Notes: generated by a model from the letters alone, not told the origin. A stretch of 64,000 nucleotides of DNA from Pseudomonas brenneri (GCF_007858285.1 NZ_VFIL01000008.1:269082-333081), one strand, 5' to 3'; counted from the first letter of the stretch, positions 7,738 through 16,049 are shown. Translations and numbers: made by a program.

Positions 7738-9846
7738 TTAGAAGGTGTAGTCGGCGGTCACAAAGAACGAGCGCGGCTCGCCCAGGATCCACTGTTGGCC
7801 GTCATTGTACTGGCTCACGGCGTAGGTGCGGTCGAACAGGTTATTCAATTGCAGGCCCACTGTCGTGTTGCGCAGGGCTTTCCACGACACGCTGGCATCG
7901 ACCACGGTGTAGCTGGGCAGCTCGTTCTGGTTGGCCATGTCGGCGTAGCGCGCATCGACATAACGCACACCGGCACCGGCGCGGATGTCTTCGGTCACGG
8001 CCTTGCTCAGCCACACGTTGGCGGTACGGCGCGGTACATCGACCGGGCGATTGCCGTCGCGGGAGATGGCAACGCCGCCGACGTTCTGGCTGAAATCGTC
8101 GTACTGGGCGCGCACGATTGCCGCGTTGGCTTGCAAGGCCCAGGCGTTGGGCAGTTGCAGGTCCAGGCTGGCTTCGAGGCCGTCGGACGACTGTTGGCCG
8201 ACTTGCTGCTTGAGTCCGGGGCTGCCGGGCACATCGGTCAGCAGTTTCTTTTTGACGATGTGATAGGCCGCCAGGGTCCACTCGCCACGCTGGTCCCAGA
8301 AGGCCTGCTTGATGCCGATTTCGGTCTGTTTGGCGGTGGCAAGGTCGAATTGCTGCTGGCTGGGGCTCAGGGAAATCAGGCCGCTGATGCCATCGGTGCT
8401 GGTCGCATACTGGCCGTAGATCGAGGTGTCCGGGGTTACAGCAAACACCAGGCCGGCCTTCCAGTTATTGCCGGTGAGGGTCTTGTCGCTCTGCTCGCCG
8501 GTTCTCAGTTGGTCGCGGTCCAGGTGTACGTAGTCGCGACGGATGCCGGTGATCAGCGACAGTTGGTCGGTCAGTTGCAGGCGGTTTTCGGCAAAGCCCG
8601 AGAACTGTTTGGTGGTGGTGACGAACAGCGGCAGGAATGGATCGGCACTTTCAAACGGCGCTGATGCCGGGTGGTTTACGTCGATGGGTTGGCCGGCGGG
8701 CAATACATCGTCAAACGGTGAGTTACTGGCCAGGCGGAAACGGATACGGTTGTATTCCACGCCGGTCACGGTCTGGCTGTCGAGGCCCAGCAGCGTGTGT
8801 TTGAAGGTGAAGGTCTGGCGGTCGCCGACCTGTTCCTGGTTGTGCTTGATGCCGTAGAAGCCGCTGCGAGTCAGTTGCCCGCCGCTGAAGTTGTAGTTCT
8901 CGGCGTTCTGCCAGCGGCGCTGGTTCTTCAGGTAGTACAGCTCGTTGCTGGCACTCACCGAATCGCTGATCTGCCATTCGCTGGTCAGGCGGGTCCATTG
9001 GTCGTTGTAATGCTGGGTGTCGTTGCTGACGTTGTAGTTCTTGTCGCGCAGGCCCTTGTGCAAGTGGCCGTTGATCAGCGGCGTGCCGAAGTAGTTCTGT
9101 GGGCGCTGGTCGCCGTAATCGTGAGCCAGGGTGAAACTCAGGTTGTCGGCCGGCTGCCAGCGCAGGGCTGCGCTGACGAAGTCGCTGGCCGAGTCGCCAC
9201 GGTCGATAAAACCATTGCTGCGCAGGCGGTTGAGGTTCAGGCGGTAGCTCAAGGTGTCGGTCAGCGAGCCGCCGCTGTCCAGGGCTTGTTGCTGGCGATC
9301 ATAGGAGCCGTAGCCCAGGCGGATACGGTTTTCGATATCGCCGGTGAAGGGCTTTTTCGAGATCGTATTGACCACCGCGCCGGTGGCGCCTTCACCGTAC
9401 AGCACCGATGCGGGGCCGCGCAGCACATCCACACGCTCCACGGACCAGGTGTCTACCGGGAAGGTGGACGTGCCCATGCCGTTGTACATGCGATTGCCGT
9501 CATACAACTGCATCACCGAACCCTGGCCGGTAAAGCCCCGTGCTTGCAGGGACGTACCGCCGTCGCCCGGTGTGCCGGTGCGGCTGATGCCGGTGGCACG
9601 GGAAATTGCGTCCTGCACGCTGACATCACCACGCTCGCGGATCTGTACGCCGGTCTGGCTTTCGACACTGCCCGGCGTTTGCAGGGCCGTAAGGTTCAGA
9701 CGCGAACCGGCAGTAGTCGCAGTGTTCAGGTCGATAGCCGGGCTGTCCACTTCTGGCGCGGTGACGGGGCTGACAGGCAAGGTCAATGCCTGGGCGCTGG
9801 TGTGCAGCGCAAGCAGGCACAGGCCGGACGCAAGGTACTTGTTCAT
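7738..9846 (-). CDS. TonB-dependent outer-membrane receptor (metallophore/siderophore type)
   Basis: This is an outer-membrane gated barrel that imports a metal chelate using TonB energy. The 702 residues start with a signal peptide (MNKYLASGLCLLALHTSAQA), then a plug domain at about 60-200 (RGFTGQGSVMQLYDGNRM, then VERVDVLRGPASVLYGEGATGAVVN) and a beta barrel ending in the canonical aromatic VTADYTF. No N-terminal signalling (STN) domain is visible, so it is not an ECF-sigma-linked transducer. It heads the block that continues with the ABC importer. A Zur-like palindrome overlaps its likely -10 region, which argues for zinc control rather than Fur control; the ligand itself is unknown. Confidence 0.88.
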   Translation of the reverse strand: MNKYLASGLCLLALHTSAQALTLPVSPVTAPEVDSPAIDLNTATTAGSRLNLTALQTPGSVESQTGVQIRERGDVSVQDAISRATGISRTGTPGDGGTSLQARGFTGQGSVMQLYDGNRMYNGMGTSTFPVDTWSVERVDVLRGPASVLYGEGATGAVVNTISKKPFTGDIENRIRLGYGSYDRQQQALDSGGSLTDTLSYRLNLNRLRSNGFIDRGDSASDFVSAALRWQPADNLSFTLAHDYGDQRPQNYFGTPLINGHLHKGLRDKNYNVSNDTQHYNDQWTRLTSEWQISDSVSASNELYYLKNQRRWQNAENYNFSGGQLTRSGFYGIKHNQEQVGDRQTFTFKHTLLGLDSQTVTGVEYNRIRFRLASNSPFDDVLPAGQPIDVNHPASAPFESADPFLPLFVTTTKQFSGFAENRLQLTDQLSLITGIRRDYVHLDRDQLRTGEQSDKTLTGNNWKAGLVFAVTPDTSIYGQYATSTDGISGLISLSPSQQQFDLATAKQTEIGIKQAFWDQRGEWTLAAYHIVKKKLLTDVPGSPGLKQQVGQQSSDGLEASLDLQLPNAWALQANAAIVRAQYDDFSQNVGGVAISRDGNRPVDVPRRTANVWLSKAVTEDIRAGAGVRYVDARYADMANQNELPSYTVVDASVSWKALRNTTVGLQLNNLFDRTYAVSQYNDGQQWILGEPRSFFVTADYTF

Positions 9847-9874
9847 TGCAGGATCAATTCTTCTTCGAGGCGGT

Positions 9875-9897
9875 GCTCGCCGCCGGGCGCGGCGAGC
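9875..9897 (-). promoter_or_regulatory. Strong hairpin in receptor 5' leader
   Basis: GCTCGCCGC and GCGGCGAGC form a perfect 9 bp stem around a 5-base loop. It lies in the expected 5' untranslated region of the TonB receptor, about 30 bases before its ATG. It is too small for a cobalamin riboswitch. It could affect message stability or initiation; no function is shown. Confidence 0.5.
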
Positions 9898-9910
9898 AGG
9901 GATTGCACTG

Positions 9911-9929
9911 AGTGTTATAATGTAACACT
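9911..9929 (-). promoter_or_regulatory. Zur-like operator of the TonB receptor
   Basis: AGTGTTATAATGTAACACT is an imperfect palindrome (15 of 19 positions symmetric) with 7 bp perfect arms AGTGTTA/TAACACT. The core GTTATAATGTAAC resembles Zur boxes of gammaproteobacteria. On the minus strand it covers a TATAAC -10-like hexamer about 75 bp before the receptor ATG, a good position for repression. Confidence 0.6.
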
Positions 9930-9960
9930 TCTTGCGTTGAGGGTGAAAGCCCGCGCAAGA

Positions 9961-9981
9961 CTACATAACGCCTCTATGTAG
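9961..9981. promoter_or_regulatory. Inverted repeat after the PepSY gene
   Basis: CTACATA and TATGTAG are perfect 7 bp arms around a 7-base spacer. It lies between the PepSY stop and the receptor promoter, so it may be a weak terminator for the copper genes or an upstream operator half of the receptor promoter. No T-run follows. Confidence 0.3.
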
Positions 9982-9996
9982 GGCATCTCGCCTACC

Positions 9997-11379
9997 TCAT
10001 GCAGAAGATGAGGCCGATTCACGTTGCTTGAAAAAACGCGCCAGCACTAGCCGATCCACTACCCACACCACAATCAACGAGGCGCCAACCAACGGAAAAA
10101 TGATCGCCAGGCCGAGCATGATCACCATTGCGGTTTTCCACTTCGGCAAATCATGGCGCAACGGTGGAACCCCCAGGCCGCCCTGTGGCCGGCGCTTCCA
10201 CCAGATCACCACGCCGCTGACCGCACTCAACAGAATCATCAGGCACACCAGCAGCACGATGATCTGGTTGACCACGCCGAACATCTTGCCCTCATGCAGC
10301 ATGACCCCGGACTCGGTGACCCGCGCCACGCTGTTGTAGTGCTCCCAGCGCACATCGGCGAGGACCTTGCCGGTGTATTGGTCGACATGCAGGGTCGCGT
10401 CATTGCGCGGGTCGTTGGCGAACACCGCAATGGTGAACACGCCTGTGGCGGTGGTGGGGAAGGTGATGCTGTAGCCCGGCTCGACCTGGCGGGCCATGGC
10501 CAGGTCCACCACCTGTTGCAGGCTGATCGCCGGGGCTGCGGGGCCGTGGTTCATGCCGCCGTGTTGCATGTGCTCGGCATGCTCGCCGGACATCGGCATC
10601 GGCGTGTTCTCCATGGCCCATGGCACCGTCTGCTGGGTCGCGGTGTTGAGGCTGCGGGCCTGCTGGTCAGACTGCGGCACATCGTTCCACATCGCCGCTG
10701 GAAAGTGGTTCCACAGGTCCGCGTATTGCTTGCCCCAGAAGCCGGTCCAGGTCATGCCGCTGAGGATCATCAGCAGCAAAAATGCGGCGCCCCAGAACCC
10801 GGTGACGGCATGCAGGTCACGCCAGAACAAGCGCCCGCGGCTGCCCAGGCGTGGCCACAGAATCCCGGCCGCCGACTTGCCACGCGGCCACCACAGGTAC
10901 AGGCCAGACACCACCAGCATCACGCCCCAGCCGGCCGCGAGTTCCACCAGGCGGTCGCCGGTGGTGCCGATCATCAACTCACCATGCAGCGCACGGGCGA
11001 TGGCTTGCAGGTTGTAGGTGGCGTCCTGTTCACCCAGGACGGTGCTGCGATAAGGGTCGACAAACACCGTCAGCTCGTTGCCGACGTTGTGCAGGACAAA
11101 CTGCGCGCTGCTGCTGGCGTCCACCGGCGGCAGGTACTTGCTGATCGTGCCTTGTGGGTAGGCGGATTTGGCCCGTTGCAGCAACTCGTCGGCGCTGAGG
11201 ACCTGCTCGCCGGGCTGCACGTTGAGCAAGTGGCCGTACATCAGCGGGTCGAGCTGGGGCTTGAACAGGTAGATGATGCCGGTCACTGCCAGCAACACCA
11301 TGAAGGGGGCGACAAACAACCCGGCGTAGAAATGCCAGCGCCAGGCCAGGTTGTAGAAGGAAATCTTTGGAGGGGTCAT
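9997..11379 (-). CDS. PepSY-domain inner-membrane protein with Met/His-rich loop
   Basis: This is a PiuB/FoxB-like membrane protein, a family linked to reduction or processing of metal chelates at the inner membrane. The ATG at 11379 (GGAG 7 bases upstream) gives 460 residues. Membrane segments are near residues 15-37, 185-205, 245-265, 390-410 and 425-450. PepSY repeats lie in the periplasmic loops, for example YTGKVLADVRWEHYNSVARV. Between them at about 285-310 is a metal-binding-like stretch (MPMSGEHAEHMQHGGMNHG). It follows oprC on the same strand, so copper or another soft metal is a likely partner; the biochemical activity is not established. Confidence 0.82.
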   Translation of the reverse strand: MTPPKISFYNLAWRWHFYAGLFVAPFMVLLAVTGIIYLFKPQLDPLMYGHLLNVQPGEQVLSADELLQRAKSAYPQGTISKYLPPVDASSSAQFVLHNVGNELTVFVDPYRSTVLGEQDATYNLQAIARALHGELMIGTTGDRLVELAAGWGVMLVVSGLYLWWPRGKSAAGILWPRLGSRGRLFWRDLHAVTGFWGAAFLLLMILSGMTWTGFWGKQYADLWNHFPAAMWNDVPQSDQQARSLNTATQQTVPWAMENTPMPMSGEHAEHMQHGGMNHGPAAPAISLQQVVDLAMARQVEPGYSITFPTTATGVFTIAVFANDPRNDATLHVDQYTGKVLADVRWEHYNSVARVTESGVMLHEGKMFGVVNQIIVLLVCLMILLSAVSGVVIWWKRRPQGGLGVPPLRHDLPKWKTAMVIMLGLAIIFPLVGASLIVVWVVDRLVLARFFKQRESASSSA

Positions 11380-11417
11380 CAGGGTGCTCCGCAAGGACGT
11401 TATTTTTGTGCATGACT

Positions 11418-11518
11418 TGTAGGCGCGAGCGTGCTCGCGAAAAACCTGAGGTTGGCGCATTGAGTCTGACTTACCGCGTCATCGTTCACGTTCTTCGCGA
11501 GCAAGCTCGCTCCTACAA
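11418..11518. repeat. REP doublet between oprC and PepSY gene
   Basis: The arms are TGTAGGCGCGAGCGTGCTCG and TCGCGAGCAAGCTCGCTCCT in inverted orientation. The left arm carries an extra C and a G for T compared with the GAGCGAGCTTGCTCGCGA subfamily seen elsewhere in this window. Confidence 0.85.
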
Positions 11519-11528
11519 GGGTGGTGGG

Positions 11529-13604
11529 TTAGAAGCTCATATCCACCTTGGTCCAGAGCGTACGGCCCGGCTCATTGATGGCTTGCGGGTCGTTGGCCGG
11601 GTAACCGAACCCGGCGTTGCCGGCCAGGTTCAGGTGCTCGGCATAGGCCTTGCCAAACAGGTTGTCGACGCCGGTGCTGACCTTGAAGTTTTTGTTGATG
11701 CGGTACGCCGCGTTAAGGGAGAACACGCCAAAGCCACCGCTCTTGTCGAAGTCTTTGCCGACCACGTTGCCCTTGTTCTGGTCGATACGGTTTTGCGCCG
11801 CCACCACACGCCACAACGCGCCGGCGCTCCAGTCGTCTTCGCTGTAGGTCAGGCCGAAACGCGCATCCAGCGGCGGCATTTGCGGCAGGGCTTTACCGTC
11901 GCTGCTGTTCTTGCCCCAGGCATAGGCCAGGGTGGCGTCGGCTTTCCAGTTGGCTGTCAGCTTGTAGGCGGCGCCCAGTTCACCGCCCATGATCCGCGCA
12001 TCGATGTTCTGCGCCTGGGAGGTCATGCCCATCATGCCGGGCGTGTAGTTGAACAGGATGTAGTCGCGTACCTGGCCGATATAGCCGGAGGCCCAGGCTT
12101 CCAGGTCTGCGGTCTTGTACTGCAGGCCGAAGTCCAGTTGAGTGGTCTTCTCCGGCTTGATCGAGTCGAAGGCGTTCAGCGAACCCGACGGACCACGGTT
12201 GGGCGAGAACAACTCCCAGTAGTCCGGGAACCGTTCGGCGTGCCCGAGACCTGCGTAGAGGGTGGTCGGGCTGTCGGCCAGGTCGTGTTCATAGCGCACG
12301 AAGCCGGATGGCAACGTGTCAGCACGGGTATCGCCGGCCGTGGGGTTGGCGCGGCTCATCATGCCGCTGCCGGTGCGCTGGCGAAAATCCTTGGCCGAGG
12401 CGCGATCCAGGCGGGCGCCGCTGATCAGCCGGTCGTTGTCGGCGGCATACCAGGTCAGCTCGCCAAATACCCCGTAGTTGTGGAAGTCGGCGTCCTTGTT
12501 GCGGGGCAGGTTCTTATAGGTGTCGACCCCGGCGCTGCTGCGCTGGCGGTGTTCGTTGGTCTGCGCATCGATGCCGCTGATCAGTTGCACATCGGCCCAG
12601 CGCCAGGTGGCCTTGATCCGTGCGCCAAGGGTGCGGCGGTCGACGTTGGAGGCCATGGGGCCGGCCATCATCCCGGTACCTGACGGCGTGCGCAGGCTGT
12701 AGTTGTCCATCACGTGGTCGGCGTAGTTGTAGTAGACCTGGGCTTCGACCTTGTCCAGCACCTCGCCGATATTGGATTTCTCGAAACGCAGGCCCAGGCT
12801 TTCGCGCAGGAACTGCGAGCCATCCATGCCGCGTCCGGCGTAGCGCGCCTGGCCATCGCCACGGCCAGCGGTGAGTTCCAGCAGGGTGTCGGCGTCCGGG
12901 GTCCAGCCGAGGGCAACGTCGCCGTTCCATTTGTCGTAGCGCGAGCCGACGGTGTCGTTGTTGCCGTCCTTGTAGTCATCGGCGTGGGCCTGGTTGCCGA
13001 TCACACGGATATAACCGAGCGAGCCACCGGCGGCGGCATCCAGCACTTTGTCGAAGCGCCCGTTGGAGCCGGCGAGGATGCTCGCATTGACCCGGGTGCC
13101 CAGTTCACCGAACTGCTCCGGCTCACGGTCGAACAGCACCGTGCCGGCCGAGGCGCCAGGGCCCCAGAGCACGGTTTGCGGGCCTTTGATCACGGTCAGC
13201 TTGTCGTAGGTTTCCGGCGAGATGTAGGAGGTGGGCGCGTCCATGCGGCCCGGGCAGGCGCCGAGCATCATGCTGCCATTGGTGAGGATATTCAGGCGCG
13301 AACCGAACATGCCGCGCAGCACCGGGTCGCCATTGGTCCCGCCGTTGCGCACCAGGGCAAAGCCGGGAATGGTCTTGAGGTAGTCACCGCCGTCACTGGC
13401 CGGCACCGGCTGGCGCGGGTCCTTGGGGTTGGTGACGATGGTCAGTGGTGAGCTTGGAGCAACGCCGGTAATCACCGTCGGGCTCAGCTCATTGTGGTGC
13501 TCGGCGTGGTCGTCGGCATACGCCTGGGGCGCCAAGAGTGCGCCGCACAAAACGGCGAGCACGGGGGTACATCCCATACGGGTGTCAGCAGGAAACCTGG
13601 ACAT
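11529..13604 (-). CDS. oprC: TonB-dependent copper receptor OprC
   Basis: This is an outer-membrane copper receptor. The ATG at 13604 (GGA 8 bases upstream) gives 691 residues with a signal peptide ending at about AYA-DD and a His-rich mature N-terminus (DDHAEHH). The plug carries the OprC copper-site motif CPGRM (Cys117, Met121 in a CxxxM spacing) followed by the plug motif VIKGPQTVLWGPGASAGTVL. The barrel ends in TKVDMSF. In characterised OprC, the CxxxM pair plus a His and Met from the barrel bind copper. It sits between two small copper-associated genes and the PepSY gene. An in-frame start at 13619 is weaker. Confidence 0.93.
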   Translation of the reverse strand: MSRFPADTRMGCTPVLAVLCGALLAPQAYADDHAEHHNELSPTVITGVAPSSPLTIVTNPKDPRQPVPASDGGDYLKTIPGFALVRNGGTNGDPVLRGMFGSRLNILTNGSMMLGACPGRMDAPTSYISPETYDKLTVIKGPQTVLWGPGASAGTVLFDREPEQFGELGTRVNASILAGSNGRFDKVLDAAAGGSLGYIRVIGNQAHADDYKDGNNDTVGSRYDKWNGDVALGWTPDADTLLELTAGRGDGQARYAGRGMDGSQFLRESLGLRFEKSNIGEVLDKVEAQVYYNYADHVMDNYSLRTPSGTGMMAGPMASNVDRRTLGARIKATWRWADVQLISGIDAQTNEHRQRSSAGVDTYKNLPRNKDADFHNYGVFGELTWYAADNDRLISGARLDRASAKDFRQRTGSGMMSRANPTAGDTRADTLPSGFVRYEHDLADSPTTLYAGLGHAERFPDYWELFSPNRGPSGSLNAFDSIKPEKTTQLDFGLQYKTADLEAWASGYIGQVRDYILFNYTPGMMGMTSQAQNIDARIMGGELGAAYKLTANWKADATLAYAWGKNSSDGKALPQMPPLDARFGLTYSEDDWSAGALWRVVAAQNRIDQNKGNVVGKDFDKSGGFGVFSLNAAYRINKNFKVSTGVDNLFGKAYAEHLNLAGNAGFGYPANDPQAINEPGRTLWTKVDMSF

Positions 13605-13699
13605 GAAAAATTCCATCAATCAGTCGTAAACAACACGGCCAGCAGCCTGCGGCTGTCTGTGTGAAGGCGGCCGTGCGAAGTGGTTGTTTGATCAGTGAT

Positions 13700-14122
13700 C
13701 TACGACTGGATGGGCGGTGCGCGGCTGCGGGCGCCAGGGAAGATGCTCTGCCGGGCATGGCCCAGGCGCGTTGCAGGGGTGAGGGCGTTGGCCGGTGGTG
13801 GGGTGCCAAGGGCCACGAATGACACATGGCCAGGCAGGGCCGGGCAACTGAACAGCAGGCTGCAATAGCCGCATTTCTCCCACATGACGTGGTCGGCTGC
13901 GGGGGGCTTGGTGTACTCGGCGGGGTGCTGGGGCGCCGCATGGCAGGTATCGTCCATCGACATCTGCATGGACATGCCGGCGTGATGATCCATCGGCATC
14001 GCTTGGGAAATCAGCGGTCCGATAAAGATCATCAGCATGGCGAACAGGCTGATCCAACTGCCGCGTGCAAGCCTTGCGGGCGTGCGGCGGCGCTTGGTCA
14101 ATCTGCTGGCGGGAGCACCCAT
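13700..14122 (-). CDS. DUF2946 family protein (copper-associated, first copy)
   Basis: This small exported or membrane-anchored protein has 140 residues. One hydrophobic segment (WISLFAMLMIFIGPLISQAM) is followed by a Met/His run (MPMDHHAGMSMQMSMDD) and a CGYC pair near residue 85, which together look like a soft-metal site. DUF2946 proteins recur beside oprC and PCu(A)C genes in pseudomonads; no activity is known. It lies 19 bp after the PCu(A)C gene and 95 bp before oprC, so it is probably in the same transcript. Confidence 0.8.
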   Translation of the reverse strand: MGAPASRLTKRRRTPARLARGSWISLFAMLMIFIGPLISQAMPMDHHAGMSMQMSMDDTCHAAPQHPAEYTKPPAADHVMWEKCGYCSLLFSCPALPGHVSFVALGTPPPANALTPATRLGHARQSIFPGARSRAPPIQS

Positions 14123-14141
14123 GGGGGGCGGCCTGTGGTGA

Positions 14142-14624
14142 TTACTGGGCGTGCTTGTGCTCGTGGCCGGTCATCGGCGGTGCTTTCTGGACCGAGACTT
14201 CCACGTTGACCGGCCCGGCCTTTTCGAAGTTCAGGGTCAGCGGGAAGTGCTGGCCGTCGCGCAATTGGCTGCGGTCCTTCAGGTCCAGCAGCATCACGTG
14301 ATAGGCCATGGGCGCGAACGTCAGCTCGCCCTTGGGCGGCACGGCCACGCTGGGCACCTGTTGCATCTTCATCAAGTCGCCCTGCATCACATGCTCATGC
14401 AACTCGGCCTTGGCCGCCACTGGGGTGTCGACGCTGAGCAGGCGATCCGGGGTTTCGCCCTGGTTATGGATCACAAAGTAGGCGGCAACCGTCGGCGCAT
14501 TGGGCGGTAATTCCTGTGACCAGGGATCGCTCACCAGCAGGTCGCCGGCCTTGTAGTCATCGGCATTGGCGGCACTGAACACAGGCAGCAGCAAGGCCGC
14601 CAGAAGCAGGGAAGATTTGAGCAT
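14142..14624 (-). CDS. Periplasmic copper chaperone PCu(A)C
   Basis: This exported copper(I) chaperone has 160 residues with a Sec signal (MLKSSLLLAALLLPVFSAANA). The family's ligand pattern H-x10-M-x21-H-x-M is present exactly: the first His is in LHEHVM, the Met is in LMKMQQ, and the last pair is YHVM. The C-terminus is a His-rich tail (GHEHKHAQ). Known members deliver copper to cytochrome oxidase or bind copper for uptake. It lies between two DUF2946 genes and upstream of oprC. Confidence 0.92.
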   Translation of the reverse strand: MLKSSLLLAALLLPVFSAANADDYKAGDLLVSDPWSQELPPNAPTVAAYFVIHNQGETPDRLLSVDTPVAAKAELHEHVMQGDLMKMQQVPSVAVPPKGELTFAPMAYHVMLLDLKDRSQLRDGQHFPLTLNFEKAGPVNVEVSVQKAPPMTGHEHKHAQ

Positions 14625-14669
14625 GGCAGTTCTCCAGAACGATTCAAACGCAGTTCAATTGCGAAGTGA

Positions 14670-15065
14670 TCAGACGGTTGGAGAGGCGCGGGGGTTGAGG
14701 CTCGGCCATTGCTGGCGCGGGGTAGGGTGCTGCAAGACGGGCGATGGCAGGCCAGGCGCCGGGTCGATCCGTGTCAGATACAACTGCGGCACATGCCCCG
14801 GCAGCGCCACCAACGGCGCCGAGCCCGAGCAGCACCAGCAATGCTGCATGGTGGAATGCTCGTCCTGCTGCGGCGCAGGTAGATCCAGCTTGCCCAGGGA
14901 GATCGCCACCAGCTTGCTGCCGTTGGACGAACAGAAACTGCCCCACAGCAATTGTTCGGCCGGGCTCTGCCCCTGCTGCATCGCCCCGGCCATCGGCATG
15001 GCAAACGCGTTGAACAGCACTGCAAGGCAGGCGATCCAGGCAAATGCAAAGCGTTGACGGGCCAT
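14670..15065 (-). CDS. DUF2946 family protein (copper-associated, second copy)
   Basis: This 131-residue protein starts at the ATG at 15065; a TTG three codons upstream is the alternative. It has a signal or anchor segment (IACLAVLFNAFAMPMAGA) and a central Cys/His cluster (DEHSTMQHCWCCSG), a plausible copper site. It is the first gene of the minus-strand copper block, 45 bp before the PCu(A)C gene. It is a divergent paralogue of the DUF2946 protein at 13700, with different metal-ligand arrangement (CWCC here, CGYC there). Confidence 0.78.
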   Translation of the reverse strand: MARQRFAFAWIACLAVLFNAFAMPMAGAMQQGQSPAEQLLWGSFCSSNGSKLVAISLGKLDLPAPQQDEHSTMQHCWCCSGSAPLVALPGHVPQLYLTRIDPAPGLPSPVLQHPTPRQQWPSLNPRASPTV

Positions 15066-15088
15066 GGCGGACAATCCGTAGGGTTAAA

Positions 15089-15115
15089 CGATCAGGTGGG
15101 TATTTAGCCTGATCG
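15089..15115 (-). promoter_or_regulatory. Candidate operator upstream of the copper block
   Basis: CGATCAGG and CCTGATCG are perfect 8 bp inverted arms 11 bases apart. On the minus strand the spacer holds TAAATA, a possible -10 hexamer, and the site lies 24 bp before the first DUF2946 gene. The position suits a dimeric regulator that senses copper. I do not recognise it as a CueR or CopR site. Confidence 0.42.
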
Positions 15116-15233
15116 AGGGGCATAAGTAAAAAGGGCCGGTGTGGTTTGGTGTCGCAGTGCTGCGTGTGGGCTATGGCTTTGATGATAGACGGGAACGAGA
15201 GAATACCAATCTCCAAAACGCCGCAGCCCTAAA

Positions 15234-15322
15234 TGTGGGAGTGGGCTTGCCCACGATAGCGGTGTATCAGTCAGTACATCGGTTACTGACATACCGCAAT
15301 CGCGGGCAAGCCCGCTCCCACA
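15234..15322. repeat. REP doublet downstream of cobK
   Basis: Inverted arms TGTGGGAGTGGGCTTGCCCA and GGGCAAGCCCGCTCCCACA lie between the cobK stop and the copper-block promoter. The centre contains GTATCAGTCAGTACA, related to the centres of the REP copies at 35961 and 63781. Confidence 0.87.
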
Positions 15323-15338
15323 TTTGAGCTGCGTTGTT

Positions 15339-16049
15339 CTATAAAGCCTGCAGTACCGAGTCGACGGTCAAAAACTCCCGATCCACCCCCGCCAACACTG
15401 GCCGCTGCAAAACCACCACCGGCACGCCGCGCTCGCGGGCCACTTCCAGCTTGGGCTCGGTGGCGCTGCTGCCGCTGTTCTTGCTGATCAACACATCAAT
15501 CTGTCTGCGCTCGAACAACGCCCGCTCATCCTCAAGCAAAAACGGCCCACGGGCGCCGATCACTTCGCAGCGTGCGTTGCCGGGGTAGGTGTCCAGTGCG
15601 CGCAAGGTCCAGAACTGTTCGGCAGGGATTTCGTCGAGGTGTTGCAGCGGTTCGCGACCGAGGGTGAACAACGGGCGCTTGAAGGGTTTCAGGGTTTCGA
15701 TCAGCTCGGCCCAGTCACTGACTTCGCGCCAGTCATCGCCGGGCTGTGGCTGCCAAGCCGGGCGGCGCAGGGCCCAGCAGGGGATATGGCACAAGCGTGC
15801 GGCCTGGGCGGCGTTGGCACTGATGTGTGCGGCGTAGGGGTGGGTGGCGTCGAGGATCAGGCTGATGTTTTCGGTGCGGACAAACTGCGCCAACCCCTCG
15901 GCACCGCCGTAGCCGCCTACGCGCACCTGACACGCCAGGTCGGTGGGCACCCGGCCGATCCCGGCCAGGCTGTAGATGTGTTGTGGCCCCAGGGTGCGGG
16001 CGATGGCCAGGGCTTCCGTCACGCCGCCCAGCAGCAGGATGCGCTTCAT
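15339..16049 (-). CDS. cobK: Precorrin-6A reductase CobK
   Basis: CobK reduces precorrin-6A to precorrin-6B with NADPH in corrin ring synthesis. The ATG at 16049 gives 236 residues starting MKRILLLGGVTEALAIARTL, the nucleotide-binding start of the family. Other family features are LILDATHPYAAHIS near residue 75 and LISKNSGSSATEPKLEVAR near residue 190. It overlaps the cobL stop by 4 bp. A cbiD gene often separates cobL and cobK in pseudomonads; here nothing does. Confidence 0.94.
   Translation of the reverse strand: MKRILLLGGVTEALAIARTLGPQHIYSLAGIGRVPTDLACQVRVGGYGGAEGLAQFVRTENISLILDATHPYAAHISANAAQAARLCHIPCWALRRPAWQPQPGDDWREVSDWAELIETLKPFKRPLFTLGREPLQHLDEIPAEQFWTLRALDTYPGNARCEVIGARGPFLLEDERALFERRQIDVLISKNSGSSATEPKLEVARERGVPVVVLQRPVLAGVDREFLTVDSVLQAL

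Noticed and set aside
9847..9996. Cobalamin riboswitch before the TonB receptor near the cob genes
   Set aside because: The leader is too short and I see no B12-box sequence; the promoter has a Zur-like site instead.
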